Shown in pieces: positions 18,160-27,389 of a stretch of DNA of 49,495 bases. The notes beneath the pieces were generated by a model. The model had not been told where the DNA came from, did no database searches, and worked only from the letters and a program-made list of their open reading frames with translations. Each line of letters opens with the position of its first letter. Within the stretch, counting starts at the first letter, position 1. Made by a program: the position numbers and the translations under genes. Source of the stretch: Planktosalinus sp963977065 (lineage in GTDB: Bacteria; Bacteroidota; Bacteroidia; Flavobacteriales; Flavobacteriaceae); contig CAXBNF010000020.1 of assembly GCA_963977065.1 (NCBI GenBank), positions 1 through 49,495 on the forward strand, read 5' to 3'.

Positions 18160-18847
18160 AGTTGATAAAGACTCCTCTTGATGAAAGTTTGTCAATGTTT
18201 GATGTATATGGACTGTTTGGGTCATTGTCTCTCACGAGTTCATCACTCAAAGCAAAAACGCCTCTAATGGAAGGTGTAAATTTAAAAAAGAAGAGATAGA
18301 AGTCAATTCCAAAGCCCAACTCATAATAATAGGTGTTTTTTGTCATTCTAAACCGGCCCACACTATTGTCTTCAGGGTTGGTTTCATCACTGGTTAAATT
18401 GATTGATGTTGATACCCCTCCAACTATAAAGGGTTTAAAATTATTGAGTCTTTTTGTCGAAATTTTTAATAATAATGGAATGTGAATATAGGTCGATTTT
18501 GTTTCTCTTAAAAAATCTCGTTCTTCCTCAAAACCGGGATAAATTAGATTGCGCTCTGTATAGTACAAACCGGGTTCAAGCCTAAGGTTGAAATAATCGT
18601 TTATTCTTAAATCACCAATCAGTCCCACATTAAAACCGCCATTTGCCTCGACGGCAATATCGGGCTCTCCGGTTTCATTGATATAATCAAACTTAAAATC
18701 ATAGTTGTTAAAGCCCAAAAAATAACCCCAGCTCCACCGTTGCTTATCAAAGTTTTCAAGATTTGCCAAACGTTCTTTTGAAAAAAGCTGGGCTTGAGCG
18801 GTTTCTACTAAAAATAGCAGGGCTATTATCAAAAAAATATTCTTCAT
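18146..18847 (-). CDS. porT: Type IX secretion system protein PorT (SprT)
   Basis: 233 residues with a signal peptide ending TAQAQ. The mature protein is a predicted 8-strand beta barrel with alternating hydrophobic strands and ends FINFTFQ. The segment WGYFLGFNNYDFKF near the N terminus is what I recall from Flavobacterium SprT/PorT, and the gene lies 4 bases after ubiE, the usual neighbour. PorT is required for T9SS secretion, probably in the outer membrane. The secreted proteins with sorting tails elsewhere in the window are potential clients. Confidence 0.87.
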   Translation of the reverse strand: MKNIFLIIALLFLVETAQAQLFSKERLANLENFDKQRWSWGYFLGFNNYDFKFDYINETGEPDIAVEANGGFNVGLIGDLRINDYFNLRLEPGLYYTERNLIYPGFEEERDFLRETKSTYIHIPLLLKISTKRLNNFKPFIVGGVSTSINLTSDETNPEDNSVGRFRMTKNTYYYELGFGIDFYLFFFKFTPSIRGVFALSDELVRDNDPNSPYTSNIDKLSSRGVFINFTFQ

Positions 18848-18851
18848 AGAT

Positions 18852-19580
18852 TTATTTTGAAGCTAAATAAATACTTGCAACTCCAAAGGTTTGGGGTTTA
18901 TTTTTCACTTCTTTAAACCCAATTTTTCTCAAAATATTGTTGAAGTTTTCACCATAAGGAAAAACAGAGGCACTTTCGCTTAAATAATTGTATGCCACTT
19001 TATCTTTTGAGAATAATTTACCTACCAGGGGAAGTATGGATTTTGAGTAAAAGAAATATCCTTGTTTGAATGGAAATTTTGTGGGGACTGATGTTTCTAA
19101 AACAACAAAAAGTCCGCCGGGCTTTAAAACCCTGAGGATTTCAGAAAGTCCTTTTTCAAGATTTTCAAAATTGCGCACTCCAAAAGCTACAGTAATAGCA
19201 TCAAAACTATTGTTTTCAAACGGCATCTCTTCAGAATCACCTTGAAGAAATTCAATTTTATCAGCAATCTTTTGAGTAGCTACTTTTTTTCTAGCAATGC
19301 TAAGCATTCCTTCAGAAAGGTCAAAACCCACAATTTTTGGAATATCAAATTTTGCAAAGCTTATTGCAAGATCACCGGTGCCTGTTGCAATATCTAAAAC
19401 GCTTTTGGGGTTCTTGGCAACCACTTGTTTGACAACTCTCTTTCGCCACTTCTTGTCAATCCCTAAAGATATAACCCTGTTTAATCCATCATAATTTCCT
19501 GAGATGGTATCAAACATTTGTTCAACTTGCTTTTTTTTGTTTAAATCAGATTCTTTATAGGGTTTTACCTTTTCGCTCAT
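18852..19580 (-). CDS. ubiE: Demethylmenaquinone methyltransferase
   Basis: 242 residues. It makes menaquinone from demethylmenaquinone using SAM. The SAM site is LDIATGTGDLAISFAKF near residue 60, followed by GFDLSEGMLSIARKK. The UbiE signatures near the N terminus (FDTISGNYDGLNRVISLGID) and in the middle (FDAITVAFGVRNFENLEKGL) are both present. A TATATTTG -7 element lies 14 bases upstream. It is first in a two-gene unit with porT. Confidence 0.96.
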   Translation of the reverse strand: MSEKVKPYKESDLNKKKQVEQMFDTISGNYDGLNRVISLGIDKKWRKRVVKQVVAKNPKSVLDIATGTGDLAISFAKFDIPKIVGFDLSEGMLSIARKKVATQKIADKIEFLQGDSEEMPFENNSFDAITVAFGVRNFENLEKGLSEILRVLKPGGLFVVLETSVPTKFPFKQGYFFYSKSILPLVGKLFSKDKVAYNYLSESASVFPYGENFNNILRKIGFKEVKNKPQTFGVASIYLASK

Positions 19581-19594
19581 TTCAAAAATTTGTG

Positions 19595-19602
19595 CAAATA
19601 TA
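19595..19602 (-). promoter_or_regulatory. -7 promoter element of ubiE-porT
   Basis: TATATTTG on the minus strand, 14 bases before the ubiE start. No clear -33 box. Confidence 0.5.
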
Positions 19603-19671
19603 ATACAATCACTTTGCTTTTGTTCATAATAGAAAATTAAATCAATCGCTTTATAAAGCTTAAAATTGTAG

Positions 19672-19679
19672 TAACTTTG
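19672..19679 (+). promoter_or_regulatory. -7 promoter element of trkA-trkH
   Basis: TAACTTTG, 23 bases before the trkA ATG, fits TANNTTTG. No clear -33 box. Confidence 0.5.
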
Positions 19680-19702
19680 TTGTTCTTTTCTTTATATAGT
19701 TT

Positions 19703-21052
19703 ATGAAAATAATCATTGCAGGTGCCGGAGAGGTGGGGTTTCATTTGGCAAAGCTATTGTCTTATGAATCACAAGATATCACTTTGATTGACAATGTGAA
19801 AGACAACTTGTCTTTTGCAGAGGCTCATCTTGACATCAGGGTCTTAAAAGGTGATTGCACCTCTATATCCTTACTCAAAGAAGCTCATATAGATAATGCA
19901 GACATGCTCATAAGTGTCACTTCAAGTGAAACTACAAACATCACAACCTGTTTTATAGCAAAACAGCTTGGTGCCAAAAAAACAATTGCACGTATCTCAA
20001 ATACCGAATGGATTAAAAATAAAGATGAAATTGGATTTGCTGCTTTTGGAATTGACGAATTAATTTCGCCTGAGTCTTTAGCATCTGCCGAAATAGAATT
20101 ATTACTCAACCAAAGTGCCTTTAGTAATTCTTATCAATTTGAAGACGGCGCATTAACTATGGTGGGCATCAAGCTAACCAGAACAGCACTTTTTATTGGA
20201 AAAACTGTTAAAGAAGCCGCCGAAGTCAATCCCGGAATTGAATTTATTCCTATTGCTATTCAACGTTTTGGAACTCAATATACACTTATTCCAAGAGGTG
20301 ATACCGTATATAAAGAGGGAGATTTGGTATATTTTTTAACTACACATGACGGTGTTCAAGAGGTCTATCAACTCACCGGAAAAATTAGAGAAGAAATAAA
20401 AAATGTTATGATTCTTGGTGGAAGTAAAATTGGTTTCAAAACCGCACGCGAACTTTGCCAAAGTCACTTTAAGGTTAAACTTATAGAGAGCAACAAACAA
20501 AAGGCCTTTGACCTTGCAGATGCCCTTCCCAATATTTTAGTCATTAATACAGACGGCAGAAATGTTGAATTACTTGAGGAAGAAGCTATACAAGATATGG
20601 ATGCCTTTATTGCCGTTACCGGAAACAGTGAAACAAATATTATGTCTTGTCTGGTTGCCAAATCAAAAGGGGTGAAGAAAACCATCGCACTTGTAGAAAA
20701 TATGGACTATTTTCAACTCTCACAATCTATAGGGATCGATACTCTTATCAATAAAAAGCTTCTGGCTGCTAACGATATCTTCAGATACATCAGAAAAGGC
20801 GAAGTGGTTGCAATGACAAAACTCAACAATATGAATGCAGAGTTACTAGAATTTGTAGTGTCTTCAAAGGCTTTTGTAGTGGGTAAATCAATAAGAAGTC
20901 TTGAATTTACGCGATCAGCAATCATTGGCGGTGTAATAAGAGATGGTGTGGGACTTATAGCAACACCAGATTTTGTTATAAAAGAGAGAGATCGGGTTGT
21001 AGTGGGTTGTTTGCCTCACGCCATTTCCAAAGTAGAAAAATACTTTAATTAG
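19703..21052 (+). CDS. trkA: Trk potassium uptake regulatory subunit TrkA
   Basis: 449 residues with a duplicated RCK layout. The first NAD-binding half starts IIAGAGEVGFHLAKLL and the second ILGGSKIGFKTAREL near residue 235; each is followed by a TrkA_C domain (about 140-220 and 370-449). TrkA is the cytoplasmic, nucleotide-binding gating subunit of TrkH. The gene ends one base before trkH, so translational coupling is likely. Confidence 0.96.
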   Translation: MKIIIAGAGEVGFHLAKLLSYESQDITLIDNVKDNLSFAEAHLDIRVLKGDCTSISLLKEAHIDNADMLISVTSSETTNITTCFIAKQLGAKKTIARISNTEWIKNKDEIGFAAFGIDELISPESLASAEIELLLNQSAFSNSYQFEDGALTMVGIKLTRTALFIGKTVKEAAEVNPGIEFIPIAIQRFGTQYTLIPRGDTVYKEGDLVYFLTTHDGVQEVYQLTGKIREEIKNVMILGGSKIGFKTARELCQSHFKVKLIESNKQKAFDLADALPNILVINTDGRNVELLEEEAIQDMDAFIAVTGNSETNIMSCLVAKSKGVKKTIALVENMDYFQLSQSIGIDTLINKKLLAANDIFRYIRKGEVVAMTKLNNMNAELLEFVVSSKAFVVGKSIRSLEFTRSAIIGGVIRDGVGLIATPDFVIKERDRVVVGCLPHAISKVEKYFN

Positions 21053-21053
21053 C

Positions 21054-22559
21054 ATGTCATTTTTAAGCAGGATTAACTTAAAGATTATTCTCCATTTTAT
21101 GGGGTTGCTTTTGTTGTTTAATGGTTTGTTTATGTTCGTTGCATCTGGCGTGAGTCTTTATTATGATGATGATGCATTTAGTGGCATTACCCAGGCAGGA
21201 ATTATTACAATTTTAGTGGGAATTCTTATTTTCGTTTTAACCAAAAACCACAGAAAAGAGATTAAAAAAAGAGAAGGATACATCGTTGTTACCTTTGGCT
21301 GGTTAATCATGGTCTTTAGCGGAACACTTCCTTATGTTTTTACCAATTCAATTCCTTCATTTACCAATGCTTTTTTTGAAACGATGAGTGGTTATACAAC
21401 TACCGGGGCTACTATTTTAAATCAAATTGAAATTTTACCTGAAAGCATTCTTTTTTGGAGGAGTCTCACACACTGGATTGGGGGAATGGGAATTATTGTA
21501 TTGGCTATTGCCATATTACCACTTCTGGGCATCGGTGGCATGCAGTTATTTGCTGCTGAAGCCCCAGGACCGAGTAATGATAAATTACATCCTCGTATTA
21601 CAGATACTGCAAAACGCCTTTGGCTCATTTATTTTGGGTTTACGTTAGTCGAAACATTACTTTTAAATCTGGCAGGTATGTCACTTTTTGACGCAATAAA
21701 TCATTCAATGAGCACCATGGCAACGGGAGGGTTTTCAACAAAAGATGCAAGTTTGGCACATTGGAATGATAATCCAATGATTCAGTATATCGTGATTGCC
21801 TTTATGTTTATTGCAGGAACCAATTTTGTATTAAGTTACTTTGCATTCAAAGGAAAATTCAGTAAAATATTAAAGGATGAAGAATTCAGGTTGTATGGTA
21901 CATTTATTCTTGTATTTTCAACATTAGTTGTGTTAATAACTTATTTTCAAGCAGATTGGTCATTATCTACTTTGAGCCACAATATGGCTTATGGTGAACT
22001 TGAAAACTCCGTAAGGCATTCCTTATTTCAAGTGATTGCAATTGTTACCACAACTGGATTTGTTACAGCTGATTATACTTTGTGGACTCCTTTTTTGACG
22101 ATGTTCTTTTTTGGGCTCATGTTTTTGGGGGGTTCAGCTGGATCTACTGCAGGGGGTATGAAAATTGTAAGGCATTTGATTACCATCAAAAATGGAATTC
22201 TTGAATTCAAACGGTCTTTTCATACTCACGCAATACTTCCGGTTAGATACAATCAAAAGGCCATCCCTCAAAATATTGTTTTTAATATTCTTGCCTTTTT
22301 TATTTTATATATACTCATGTTTATTATTGGTGTTGCTGTTTTTTCTTTTATAGGGCTGGATTTTAAAACTGCTCTTGGAGGAGCTGCATCCAGCTTAGGA
22401 AATGTAGGGCCTGCTTTAGGGGATTTAGGCCCTGTAAATAATTATAATTCTTTGCCAGCATTTGGAAAATGGTGGTCAGCATTCTTAATGCTCGTTGGAA
22501 GACTGGAATTGTTTACCGTTTTGATTTTATTAACTCCATTCTTTTGGAGAAACAGGTAG
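21054..22559 (+). CDS. trkH: Trk potassium transporter TrkH
   Basis: 501 residues, an inner membrane protein with about ten or more hydrophobic segments. The four pore-loop repeats of the TrkH/KtrB superfamily are seen as SGYTTTGATIL, MATGGFSTKDAS, VTTTGFVTADYT and SLGNVGPALGDLGP. Each carries the glycine that forms the K+ filter. It follows trkA by one base, completing the uptake system. Confidence 0.96.
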   Translation: MSFLSRINLKIILHFMGLLLLFNGLFMFVASGVSLYYDDDAFSGITQAGIITILVGILIFVLTKNHRKEIKKREGYIVVTFGWLIMVFSGTLPYVFTNSIPSFTNAFFETMSGYTTTGATILNQIEILPESILFWRSLTHWIGGMGIIVLAIAILPLLGIGGMQLFAAEAPGPSNDKLHPRITDTAKRLWLIYFGFTLVETLLLNLAGMSLFDAINHSMSTMATGGFSTKDASLAHWNDNPMIQYIVIAFMFIAGTNFVLSYFAFKGKFSKILKDEEFRLYGTFILVFSTLVVLITYFQADWSLSTLSHNMAYGELENSVRHSLFQVIAIVTTTGFVTADYTLWTPFLTMFFFGLMFLGGSAGSTAGGMKIVRHLITIKNGILEFKRSFHTHAILPVRYNQKAIPQNIVFNILAFFILYILMFIIGVAVFSFIGLDFKTALGGAASSLGNVGPALGDLGPVNNYNSLPAFGKWWSAFLMLVGRLELFTVLILLTPFFWRNR

Positions 22560-22604
22560 CAATGATATTTTAGGCTTCAATAAGGTTCAAGTTAAAAGTG
22601 AAAC

Positions 22605-23792
22605 CTAAGTCAACAAGTCTTTAATTCGCTTTAGAGCTTCCATAATTTCATTTTCTGATGCTGCATAAGATATTCTAATGCAATTTGGATCACCAAAAGA
22701 TTCTCCGGAGACAGTGGCAACAAGTGCTTCTTCCAGGAGTAACATAGAAAAGTCTTCTGCTGAGTTGATTTTTTTTCCTTTAATGGTTTTTCCAAAAAAG
22801 CTTGAAACATCGGGGAAGACATAGAATGCTCCATCAGGAGCGTTGTTTTTTAAACCGGGTATTTCAGCAAGTAAATTTAATACTAAAGTTCTTCTCTCCA
22901 TAAAGGCATCTACCATATACTTTATTGAATCTGGGGATGCTTCCAGAGCAGCAATGGTTGCCATTTGTGCAATGGCATTGGCGCCACTTGTTATTTGTCC
23001 TTGCATTTTATTGCAGGCTCGTGCGATCCAAGCCGGAGCACCCATATATCCAATACGCCAACCGGTCATAGCAAAAGCTTTTGATACTCCGTTGACAACA
23101 ATGGTGCGGTCATACATATCTTCAAATTGAGCCATGGAGTAATGGCTTTCAACAAAGTTTATATGTTCATAAATCTCATCTGAGACAACATAGATGTTAG
23201 GGTATTTTTTTAAGACATCTGCCAACTCTCTTAATTCTTCTTTGGAATAAACTGAACCGCTTGGATTACATGGTGAGCTGTACATTACCAATTTTGTTTT
23301 TGGTGTGATAGCGGCCTCCAATTGTTGGGGTGTAATTTTAAAATTGGTGTAAATAGTAGTGGCTATTTCAACGGGCACTCCTTCTGCGAGTTTTACAAGA
23401 TCGCTGTAACTCACCCAATATGGTGCAGGTAATATGACTTCATCACCTTGATTAAGCATTACCATAACTATGTTTGCAAGGGATTGCTTGGCTCCGGTTG
23501 AGACTACAATTTGTGTGGGTTCATAAGTAAGATTGTTATCTCTTTTAAATTTAGTAATAATAGCTTTTTTGAGTTCCGCATAACCATCTACAGGAGGGTA
23601 GGCATGTACATTATCATTTATAGCTTTTATGGCAGCTTCTTTTATAAAGTCAGGTATATTGAAATCAGGCTCTCCTAGGCTGAGCCCAATGATATCCTTT
23701 CCTTCGTTTTTCAATTCGCGGGCTTTAGCTGCCATGGCAAGTGTGGCAGAGGTAGCCATATTGTTAACTCTGTCTGATAAATGTTCTTTCAT
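22605..23792 (-). CDS. PLP-dependent class I aminotransferase (aspartate type)
   Basis: 395 residues. The PLP lysine lies in VNGVSKAFAMTGWRIGYM, with YSSPCNPSGSVYSKEEL and VVSDEIYEHINF upstream. It belongs to the AspB/AspC fold-type I class used for aspartate or related amino acid transamination; exact specificity is not predictable. Cytoplasmic. It lies 19 bases after the desaturase in the same direction, so the two may be cotranscribed. Confidence 0.92.
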   Translation of the reverse strand: MKEHLSDRVNNMATSATLAMAAKARELKNEGKDIIGLSLGEPDFNIPDFIKEAAIKAINDNVHAYPPVDGYAELKKAIITKFKRDNNLTYEPTQIVVSTGAKQSLANIVMVMLNQGDEVILPAPYWVSYSDLVKLAEGVPVEIATTIYTNFKITPQQLEAAITPKTKLVMYSSPCNPSGSVYSKEELRELADVLKKYPNIYVVSDEIYEHINFVESHYSMAQFEDMYDRTIVVNGVSKAFAMTGWRIGYMGAPAWIARACNKMQGQITSGANAIAQMATIAALEASPDSIKYMVDAFMERRTLVLNLLAEIPGLKNNAPDGAFYVFPDVSSFFGKTIKGKKINSAEDFSMLLLEEALVATVSGESFGDPNCIRISYAASENEIMEALKRIKDLLT

Positions 23793-23811
23793 AAAATGGG
23801 GTGAACTTTTC

Positions 23812-24912
23812 TTAAGCGCTTAAAGCCGGTTTCATACCCATTTCCTTTAAATGAGTAAAATGAGATAAAATGGCTTTGCGGGTGGTTTTATATTCGTGAT
23901 AAGGTAATTGAAATTCTTTTGCAGTTTCTTTGACGATTTTTGAAATCTTGGTATAATGCACATGGCTTATGTTTGGAAAAATATGGTGTTCAACCTGATG
24001 ATTTAAACCTCCAGTATACCAGTTGACAATTTTATTTTTAGTGGCAAAATTAACTGTAGTGTATAATTGGTGAATCGCCCAAGTGTTTTTCATAGTTCCG
24101 GTTTCGTCTGGAAGTGGCATTTGTGCTTCTTTAACCATGTGAGCCAATTGAAAAACCACACTAAGAATCACTCCGGCTACATAATGCATTACAAAAAACC
24201 CTAAAAGTACTTTCCACCAAGCTATTGATAAAATAAGCATTGGAATTACAATCCAGATAGAGAAGTAAATGATTTTAGAAATTACAACGATACTCCATTG
24301 TTTTATGGGGTTTGGAAATTCACCATATGAAAGTTTTCGTTTTAAATAATCTCTCGTTTGCTTAAAATCTGTGGTTAAAGCCCAATTGAATGTCAAAAGG
24401 CCATAGAGTAAAACAGAATATAGGTGTTGATACTTATGAAAGCGTTTCCATTCAGAATGCTTACTAAATCGCATAATTCTTCCTGCTTCCATATCCTCAT
24501 CATGACCGTGGATGTTTGTGTAGGTATGATGTAAAACATTGTGTTGTACCTGCCAATTGTAAACATTTCCTGCAAGTATGTATATGGTACTTCCCATAAA
24601 TTTATTTACCCACTTTTTTGAGGAGTAAGATCCGTGATTTCCATCATGCATAACATTCATCCCTACACCTGCCATTCCTATGCCCATTATAACTGTAAGG
24701 AGCAATTGAGCCCATCCGGGGATGTTAAGTGTCAACAATAAAAAGTATGGGGTTAAAAATATTGCAAACATAGCTAGGGTCTTCAAATGAAGTTTCCAGT
24801 CGCCTGTTTTCTTTAAGTTTCTTTCTTTAAAATATTCGTTAACTCTGGTGTTTAAGGTTTTGAAAAAATTTGCGGGATCTTTTCTGGAAAAACGGATTGA
24901 GGATGTATTCAT
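23812..24912 (-). CDS. Membrane fatty acid desaturase, QVEHH type
   Basis: 366 residues. Three His boxes are present: HDGNH (89-93), HNVLHH (124-129) and QVEHH (306-310). Gln in the third box marks front-end-type desaturases. There are four or more membrane segments (about 46-86, 165-185, 210-255). No cytochrome b5 domain is attached, so electrons must come from another protein. It probably desaturates membrane acyl chains, perhaps for cold adaptation; position specificity is not inferable. A minus-strand TATATTTG lies 46 bases upstream (24959-24966). Confidence 0.92.
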   Translation of the reverse strand: MNTSSIRFSRKDPANFFKTLNTRVNEYFKERNLKKTGDWKLHLKTLAMFAIFLTPYFLLLTLNIPGWAQLLLTVIMGIGMAGVGMNVMHDGNHGSYSSKKWVNKFMGSTIYILAGNVYNWQVQHNVLHHTYTNIHGHDEDMEAGRIMRFSKHSEWKRFHKYQHLYSVLLYGLLTFNWALTTDFKQTRDYLKRKLSYGEFPNPIKQWSIVVISKIIYFSIWIVIPMLILSIAWWKVLLGFFVMHYVAGVILSVVFQLAHMVKEAQMPLPDETGTMKNTWAIHQLYTTVNFATKNKIVNWYTGGLNHQVEHHIFPNISHVHYTKISKIVKETAKEFQLPYHEYKTTRKAILSHFTHLKEMGMKPALSA

Positions 24913-25021
24913 AGTTTAAATTTGACTAATAACGTTTTGTACGAAAAATAAGTATTCGCAAATATAATTAATATTCAACTCGTTCTACTTGTTAATAACA
25001 AAAAATTACAAGTTTATTGCC

Positions 25022-25029
25022 TATTTTTG
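25022..25029 (+). promoter_or_regulatory. -7 promoter element of rsmG
   Basis: TATTTTTG, only 5 bases before the ATG at 25035. If transcription starts 4-6 bases after the element, the mRNA begins at or next to that ATG. Confidence 0.5.
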
Positions 25030-25034
25030 TGGTC

Positions 25035-25676
25035 ATGAATGAAACTATGGATTTGATTATTAAGTATTTCCCTCATTTAACTGATGAACAAAAAAGTAAT
25101 TTTTCACTTTTACAGGAATTGTACAAGGATTGGAACTTAAAAATAAATGTCGTCTCAAGAAAGGACATTGATGAATTGTATTTAAGACACGTTTTGCACT
25201 CTTTAGGAATTGCTAAAGTCATTCAATTTAATGAAGGAGCAACTGTGCTTGATGTGGGAACCGGCGGTGGTTTTCCGGGAATTCCGCTTGCTATTTTATT
25301 TCCGGAAACTCAATTTCATCTGGTGGATTCCATTGGAAAAAAAATAAAAGTGGTGGATGAGATAGTTGCCGGATTGGGTATAAAAAATGTGAAAACAACA
25401 AACGACAGAGTTGAAAAAATCAAGGAAACTTATGATTTTATAGTGAGTAGAGCCGTTGCTGCGATGCCCACTTTTGTTCACTGGGTGGATGGAAAAATTG
25501 CAAAAAAGAGTAATCACAAAATGCATAATGGGATTCTCTATCTTAAAGGAGGGGACTTATCTGAAGAGTTGCTAGATTTTCCAAAAGCTAAAATATTTTC
25601 ATTAACCGATTACTTTCAGGAGGCATTTTTTGAAACTAAAAAAGTGGTTTATTTACCGGTGAAGTATAAGAAATGA
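25035..25676 (+). CDS. rsmG: 16S rRNA (guanine-527-N7)-methyltransferase
   Basis: 213 residues from the ATG at 25035; an ATG at 25047 (MDLIIKYFPHL) aligns best with family N termini and may be the true start. A TTG at 25017 is unlikely because the -7 element lies inside it. SAM-binding motif VLDVGTGGGFPGIPLAI and VSRKDIDELYLRHVLHSL are diagnostic. It methylates G527 of 16S rRNA. It ends 3 bases from the convergent acyl-CoA-binding protein gene. Confidence 0.94.
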   Translation: MNETMDLIIKYFPHLTDEQKSNFSLLQELYKDWNLKINVVSRKDIDELYLRHVLHSLGIAKVIQFNEGATVLDVGTGGGFPGIPLAILFPETQFHLVDSIGKKIKVVDEIVAGLGIKNVKTTNDRVEKIKETYDFIVSRAVAAMPTFVHWVDGKIAKKSNHKMHNGILYLKGGDLSEELLDFPKAKIFSLTDYFQEAFFETKKVVYLPVKYKK

Positions 25677-25679
25677 TAG

Positions 25680-25946
25680 TTATTTCCGATATAAAAAATA
25701 AGTATTAACAGCTTCAATATATTCTTTTTTTGCTTCATCAGGGGAAAGGTTTCTGGTTTGAAACAGTGCGTTTGCTTTAAAAGCGTTGATGAGTGGTTTT
25801 TTACTGTTTGGGTCCTCTTTACTTTCATTAGCCCTCTTGTAGTAGGCATAAAGCCTCAACAGTAAATCTGCCGGAAAGGGTTCCATATGATTATTAACTC
25901 TCTCTACGGCTTCTTCAAAAGCGATTTGAAGTTCTTCAAGACTCAT
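25680..25946 (-). CDS. Acyl-CoA-binding protein
   Basis: 88 residues, the usual ACBP length, all helical. LLLRLYAYYKRANE matches the family's LYALYKQAT helix, and LSPDEAKKEYIEAVN matches the C-terminal LS-x-EEA-x-x-x-YI-x-x-V helix. The central KW-x-AW of eukaryotic ACBPs is altered to FKANALFQTRN, so ligand affinity may differ. It would buffer acyl-CoA for lipid synthesis. It overlaps the 3' end of psd by 11 bases, linking it to phospholipid synthesis. Confidence 0.85.
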   Translation of the reverse strand: MSLEELQIAFEEAVERVNNHMEPFPADLLLRLYAYYKRANESKEDPNSKKPLINAFKANALFQTRNLSPDEAKKEYIEAVNTYFLYRK

Positions 25947-26595
25947 TTTTATTTGCTAAGATTGTGATTCCGCCTTTGACTATTTGGTTTAGCTTCACAT
26001 TTATTTTGGCATCTAAAGGTAATAAAACATCAACTCTGGAACCAAATTTTATAAAACCACTATCGCTTCCTTGTGTGATTTCCATTCCCACTTCAGCATA
26101 ATTAACAATGCGCTTTGCTAGTGCTCCGGCTATTTGTTTGTGCAAAACTTCTCCAATAACTCTATTTTTTACAACAACTGTTGTTCTTTCATTTTCTTCT
26201 GAAGATTTGGGATGCCAAGCTACAAGAAATTTACCGGGATGGTATTTTGAATAAACAACTTCTCCACTCACCGGGTATCTGGTAACGTGCACATTTATAG
26301 GTGACATAAAGACTGAAACCTGTAGCCTTTTATCATTAAAATATTCTTTTTCAAAGACTTCTTCTATAACAACAACTTTCCCATCAACGGGAGAAAGAAT
26401 TTGAAAATCGCTAGTTTGAATGTTTCTTTTAGGGTTTCTAAAAAACTGAATAATGAGCAGAAATAGTACAATAAATATACTAATCAAAACTTTTTTCAAG
26501 ATTTCATTGTCCAGAAAAAAGTGTGCAGATAGTGCAATAACTATAAGTATTGCAAGAGCTGCTAAAATAATTTTGTGACCTTCTCTATGAAACAT
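25936..26595 (-). CDS. psd: Phosphatidylserine decarboxylase, short type
   Basis: 219 residues, the short archaeal-type or Psd-A form. Two hydrophobic segments (about 9-26 and 35-52) precede the catalytic part. SPVDGKVVVIEEV, FMSPINVHVTRYPVSG and the self-cleavage site FIKFGSRVDV (Gly185-Ser186) are diagnostic; cleavage would create the pyruvoyl group on Ser186. It makes phosphatidylethanolamine. It overlaps cdsA upstream by 11 bases and the acyl-CoA-binding gene downstream by 11 bases. Confidence 0.94.
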   Translation of the reverse strand: MFHREGHKIILAALAILIVIALSAHFFLDNEILKKVLISIFIVLFLLIIQFFRNPKRNIQTSDFQILSPVDGKVVVIEEVFEKEYFNDKRLQVSVFMSPINVHVTRYPVSGEVVYSKYHPGKFLVAWHPKSSEENERTTVVVKNRVIGEVLHKQIAGALAKRIVNYAEVGMEITQGSDSGFIKFGSRVDVLLPLDAKINVKLNQIVKGGITILANKNES

Positions 26596-27388
26596 AATTT
26601 GCTAAGATAAAATATGTATATATAAATGGACTGGCAAAAATAACACTGTCTAACCGATCATAGACCCCACCGTGTCCCGGTATAAGAGTTCCACTGTCTT
26701 TCACACCTGCTTGTCTTTTAAATTTTGACTGTACAAAATCACCAATGGGTCCAAATAAACTTATTAGAATAGCTAACCCAAACCAAAATATCGGATTAAA
26801 GATAGCGAGATATTTAAATATAAAAAAGCTGGCAACAGACGCGGCGACCATTCCACCAAAAAAACCCTCAAGTGTTTTATTGGGTGAAACACGTTCTAAA
26901 AGTTTTCGTTTGCCAAAATTTTTCCCAATTAAAAATGCAAAGATATCATTTGCCCAAACTAAAATAAAAACAGCAGCAATGAGATAAGGTGAGTATTCGT
27001 AATTGTAAAAAGGAATAAGTGTTATAAAAACAAAACCACTTATGAGGTAAAGAACTGTTACAATATATTTTTTCTTTTCAAACATAGGAATCATACTAAC
27101 CCATAATAAATCTTTTAACAAAAAAAGATTTACAAATCCAGTAAGTACAAGTAAAAGTTTGGTTGCATAAAAATCAAACTGGAGGTAAGAAAAAAGAAAA
27201 ATAAAGAGGATTAATATTGCATAAAGAACAACCGATTTAAGGTGAATTAACCTTAAAAACTCGTTAAGGCAAACGATGCCGAGTAAGGTAAATAATATAA
27301 GAAAAGTAATTGGTGAAAGAAAAGTTGCAGCAAGAAGGATAAGGACATAAATAGATCCAGACAATGCTCTAATTAAAAGTTCCTTCAT
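26585..27388 (-). CDS. cdsA: Phosphatidate cytidylyltransferase
   Basis: 267 residues with about eight membrane segments. The C-terminal CDP-alcohol signature reads KFKRQAGVKDSGTLIPGHGG followed by VYDRLDS. It makes CDP-diacylglycerol, the precursor consumed upstream of Psd. It lies one base after the LUD gene, within a tight four-gene run. Confidence 0.95.
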   Translation of the reverse strand: MKELLIRALSGSIYVLILLAATFLSPITFLILFTLLGIVCLNEFLRLIHLKSVVLYAILILFIFLFSYLQFDFYATKLLLVLTGFVNLFLLKDLLWVSMIPMFEKKKYIVTVLYLISGFVFITLIPFYNYEYSPYLIAAVFILVWANDIFAFLIGKNFGKRKLLERVSPNKTLEGFFGGMVAASVASFFIFKYLAIFNPIFWFGLAILISLFGPIGDFVQSKFKRQAGVKDSGTLIPGHGGVYDRLDSVIFASPFIYTYFILANYVS

Positions 27389-27389
27389 A

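Noticed and set aside
22571..22604. Imperfect inverted repeat between trkH and the aminotransferase
   Set aside because: The stem has a mismatch, a loop of about 20 bases and no T run, so I do not call it a terminator.
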